A stretch of DNA of 64,000 bases from an uncultured Bacilli bacterium (lineage in GTDB: Bacteria > Bacillota_I > Bacilli_A > RF39 > UBA660). The stretch is from assembly GCA_934148015.1 (NCBI GenBank), contig CAKPCU010000002.1, forward strand, positions 1-64,000, in the 5' to 3' direction. Below, piece after piece: positions 63,024 to 64,000 of this stretch; the stretch's first letter is position 1; each line of letters begins with the position of its first letter. The notes beneath the pieces were generated by a model. The model was not told where the DNA came from. It worked only from the letters and a program-made list of their open reading frames with translations, and searched no databases. The translations under genes were made by a program, and so were the position numbers.

Positions 63024-63707
63024 TTATTTATGTAATTTACAAATTTTTTCTTTTTCTTCTTTTATATTATCAACATATTTAAATAATTTATCTTTATTAT
63101 TATCTATAATTTTCAAACTAGTTTCAAAGTATTTTTTAGCTTGATATGGATCTATTGGATTTCTTTTAATAATTGCTTTTAATACTTGTTTATTCTCATA
63201 ATACCAAGAGTCACTTCCATATATATAAGCTTCCATTTTAGAATCGTTTTTATTATATACTGAAACAGAATCGAAAAGTCCTTGTCTTATCTTATATAAT
63301 TCAAGTGTTATAGGGTCATATATAAAATAATTATTATTATCTATTATAAAATTTAAATATCCCATATTTCCATTCTTATCATATGTAACCAATCTTTGTG
63401 AATTGCTTATATATTCTTTTCTTCTAGGAAATCTAATTGTTTCAAACTTTTCATCATTGCTAATAATATCATGTAATAAATTAACACTGCTAATGTTATT
63501 TACATCACCCATCACAACATCTTGAGCTTCAAAGCTATTAGTATTAAATTTAAGCTCTTCTTTAGATAAATAACCATTAACTAAAAGATTAGAATATAAA
63601 TAACATTTTAATAAAATTGAATCATCAACCGATAATTCTCCCAACAAATTATTTGTCTTTTCAATAAAACTATTATAGTATTGATCTAATAAATCATTTT
63701 TTTTCAT
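63024..63707 (-). CDS. Unrecognised protein upstream of the sigma gene
   Basis: This 227-residue soluble protein has an N-terminal helical region (1-45), a middle strand-rich part with RRKEYISNSQRLVTYDKNGN and a Lys-rich helical end. No signal peptide. I do not recognise a family; the middle part has a transglutaminase/peptidase-like feel but no catalytic triad can be shown. It is 21 bp upstream of the sigma gene and probably cotranscribed. Confidence 0.6.
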   Translation of the reverse strand: MKKNDLLDQYYNSFIEKTNNLLGELSVDDSILLKCYLYSNLLVNGYLSKEELKFNTNSFEAQDVVMGDVNNISSVNLLHDIISNDEKFETIRFPRRKEYISNSQRLVTYDKNGNMGYLNFIIDNNNYFIYDPITLELYKIRQGLFDSVSVYNKNDSKMEAYIYGSDSWYYENKQVLKAIIKRNPIDPYQAKKYFETSLKIIDNNKDKLFKYVDNIKEEKEKICKLHK

Positions 63708-63830
63708 TTTTTAATCTTCCTTTCTTAAAATACTGCCAGAAAAAGAGACTGGTTATTATTATAATACACATACAAAATAATTTCAATTACTTTTTACATT
63801 AATATAAATATGTAAATTTACTAAGTTTCT

Positions 63831-64000
63831 TTAAAACTTATGATTTTTTCTTAAAGTTTTACAAATAAAATCCATTTTTTCATAATTATCATCATAGAAT
63901 GATTTTATTAATTTATCATTATCTTTAAATTTAATTAAATCTTCTTTAAAAATATTTTTAAATTCCTGGTTTGTATAGCAATTAAGTCTTTTAAGCTCTT
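63831..64000 (-). CDS. Partial unknown gene at the window edge
   Basis: A minus-strand frame open from the window end stops with TAA at 63831-63833. The 56 visible codons encode a Lys/Asn/Asp-rich helical tail (KEDLIKFKDNDKLIKSFYDD). It has the style of the neighbouring 63024-63707 protein's tail and may be a paralogue. The start lies outside the window. Confidence 0.5.
   Translation of the reverse strand, partial: ELKRLNCYTNQEFKNIFKEDLIKFKDNDKLIKSFYDDNYEKMDFICKTLRKNHKF

Noticed and set aside
63708..63830. Possible regulatory element upstream of the 63024-63707 gene
   Set aside because: An AT-rich stretch with no convincing promoter pair or stem-loop.
1..64000. CRISPR array, prophage or insertion sequence
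   Set aside because: No regularly spaced repeats, no phage structural genes and no transposase or integrase were found; only a decayed relaxase remains.
1..64000. Mollicute genetic code with UGA as Trp
   Set aside because: Conserved tryptophans that I checked, such as in NrdG, use TGG, and all long genes read through in the standard code without internal TGA at conserved Trp positions.

Overview
The window is AT-rich bacterial chromosome with dense, mostly minus-strand operons and Bacillota-style ribosome binding sites. Two T-box leaders, the tkt-sirA-yneF block beside lexA, a rnc-smc pair, SpoVS, a YjcZ-like peptide and comEA-comEC point to a low-GC Bacillota relative, probably an uncultured anaerobe from the Erysipelotrichia/RF39/Mollicutes-like Bacilli. 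Several proteins are short for their families (SMC about 990 aa, DnaE 955 aa, cysteine-free L28), which fits a streamlined genome. The only ribonucleotide reductase here is anaerobic (NrdD/NrdG). Conserved Trp positions that I checked use TGG, so I see no sign of UGA recoding.

Layout. 1-4900 is an accessory block: an HD hydrolase, a 5'-nucleotidase/nucleoside-hydrolase fusion, a decayed mobilization relaxase, a MATE-like transporter and about 700 bp of debris. 4965-13587 is mostly housekeeping: spoVS, RNA-modification enzymes, fmt, rseP, cdsA, galE. 13782-15763 holds tRNA-Met(CAT), a T-box-controlled short proS, and a second copy of the tRNA 3'-flank/terminator sequence that brackets proS. 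15809-26525 holds a polysaccharide deacetylase, tyrS with a compact T-box leader, a YlbF/YmcA-family gene, miaB, a large LRR membrane protein, ddl, murF, an alpha/beta hydrolase and a broken NPKTG surface-protein gene. 26709-34964 has parC/parE, then yneF, sirA, tkt and a 47-aa membrane peptide divergent from lexA, with two LexA boxes in the shared promoter region.

34971-43234 is the most unusual stretch. It holds a Fic protein with a variant motif, a frameshifted dinD, a YhcG/DUF1016 nuclease, an orphan comEC C-terminal fragment, an unknown protein, an intact dinD, then full comEC and comEA. It looks like two alternative cassettes that once followed comEC and are now in tandem. 43367-58174 carries ftsW, a YjcZ-like peptide, def, smc, rnc, a BspA-type LRR protein, a secreted class 3 lipase overlapping a prepilin gene, dnaE, rpmB and a second prepilin-like protein. 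58259-64000 carries dut, nrdG, nrdD, a divergent Crp/Fnr regulator with a 16-bp palindrome between the genes, a sigma-70 family factor and two unknown genes.

Themes: translation supply (fmt, def, proS, tyrS, tRNA-Met, miaB), envelope building (cdsA, ddl, murF, ftsW, galE), DNA uptake and pili (comEA, comEC, two prepilins), an SOS locus (lexA plus peptide), and a thin layer of sporulation-associated genes (spoVS, sirA, yjcZ-like).
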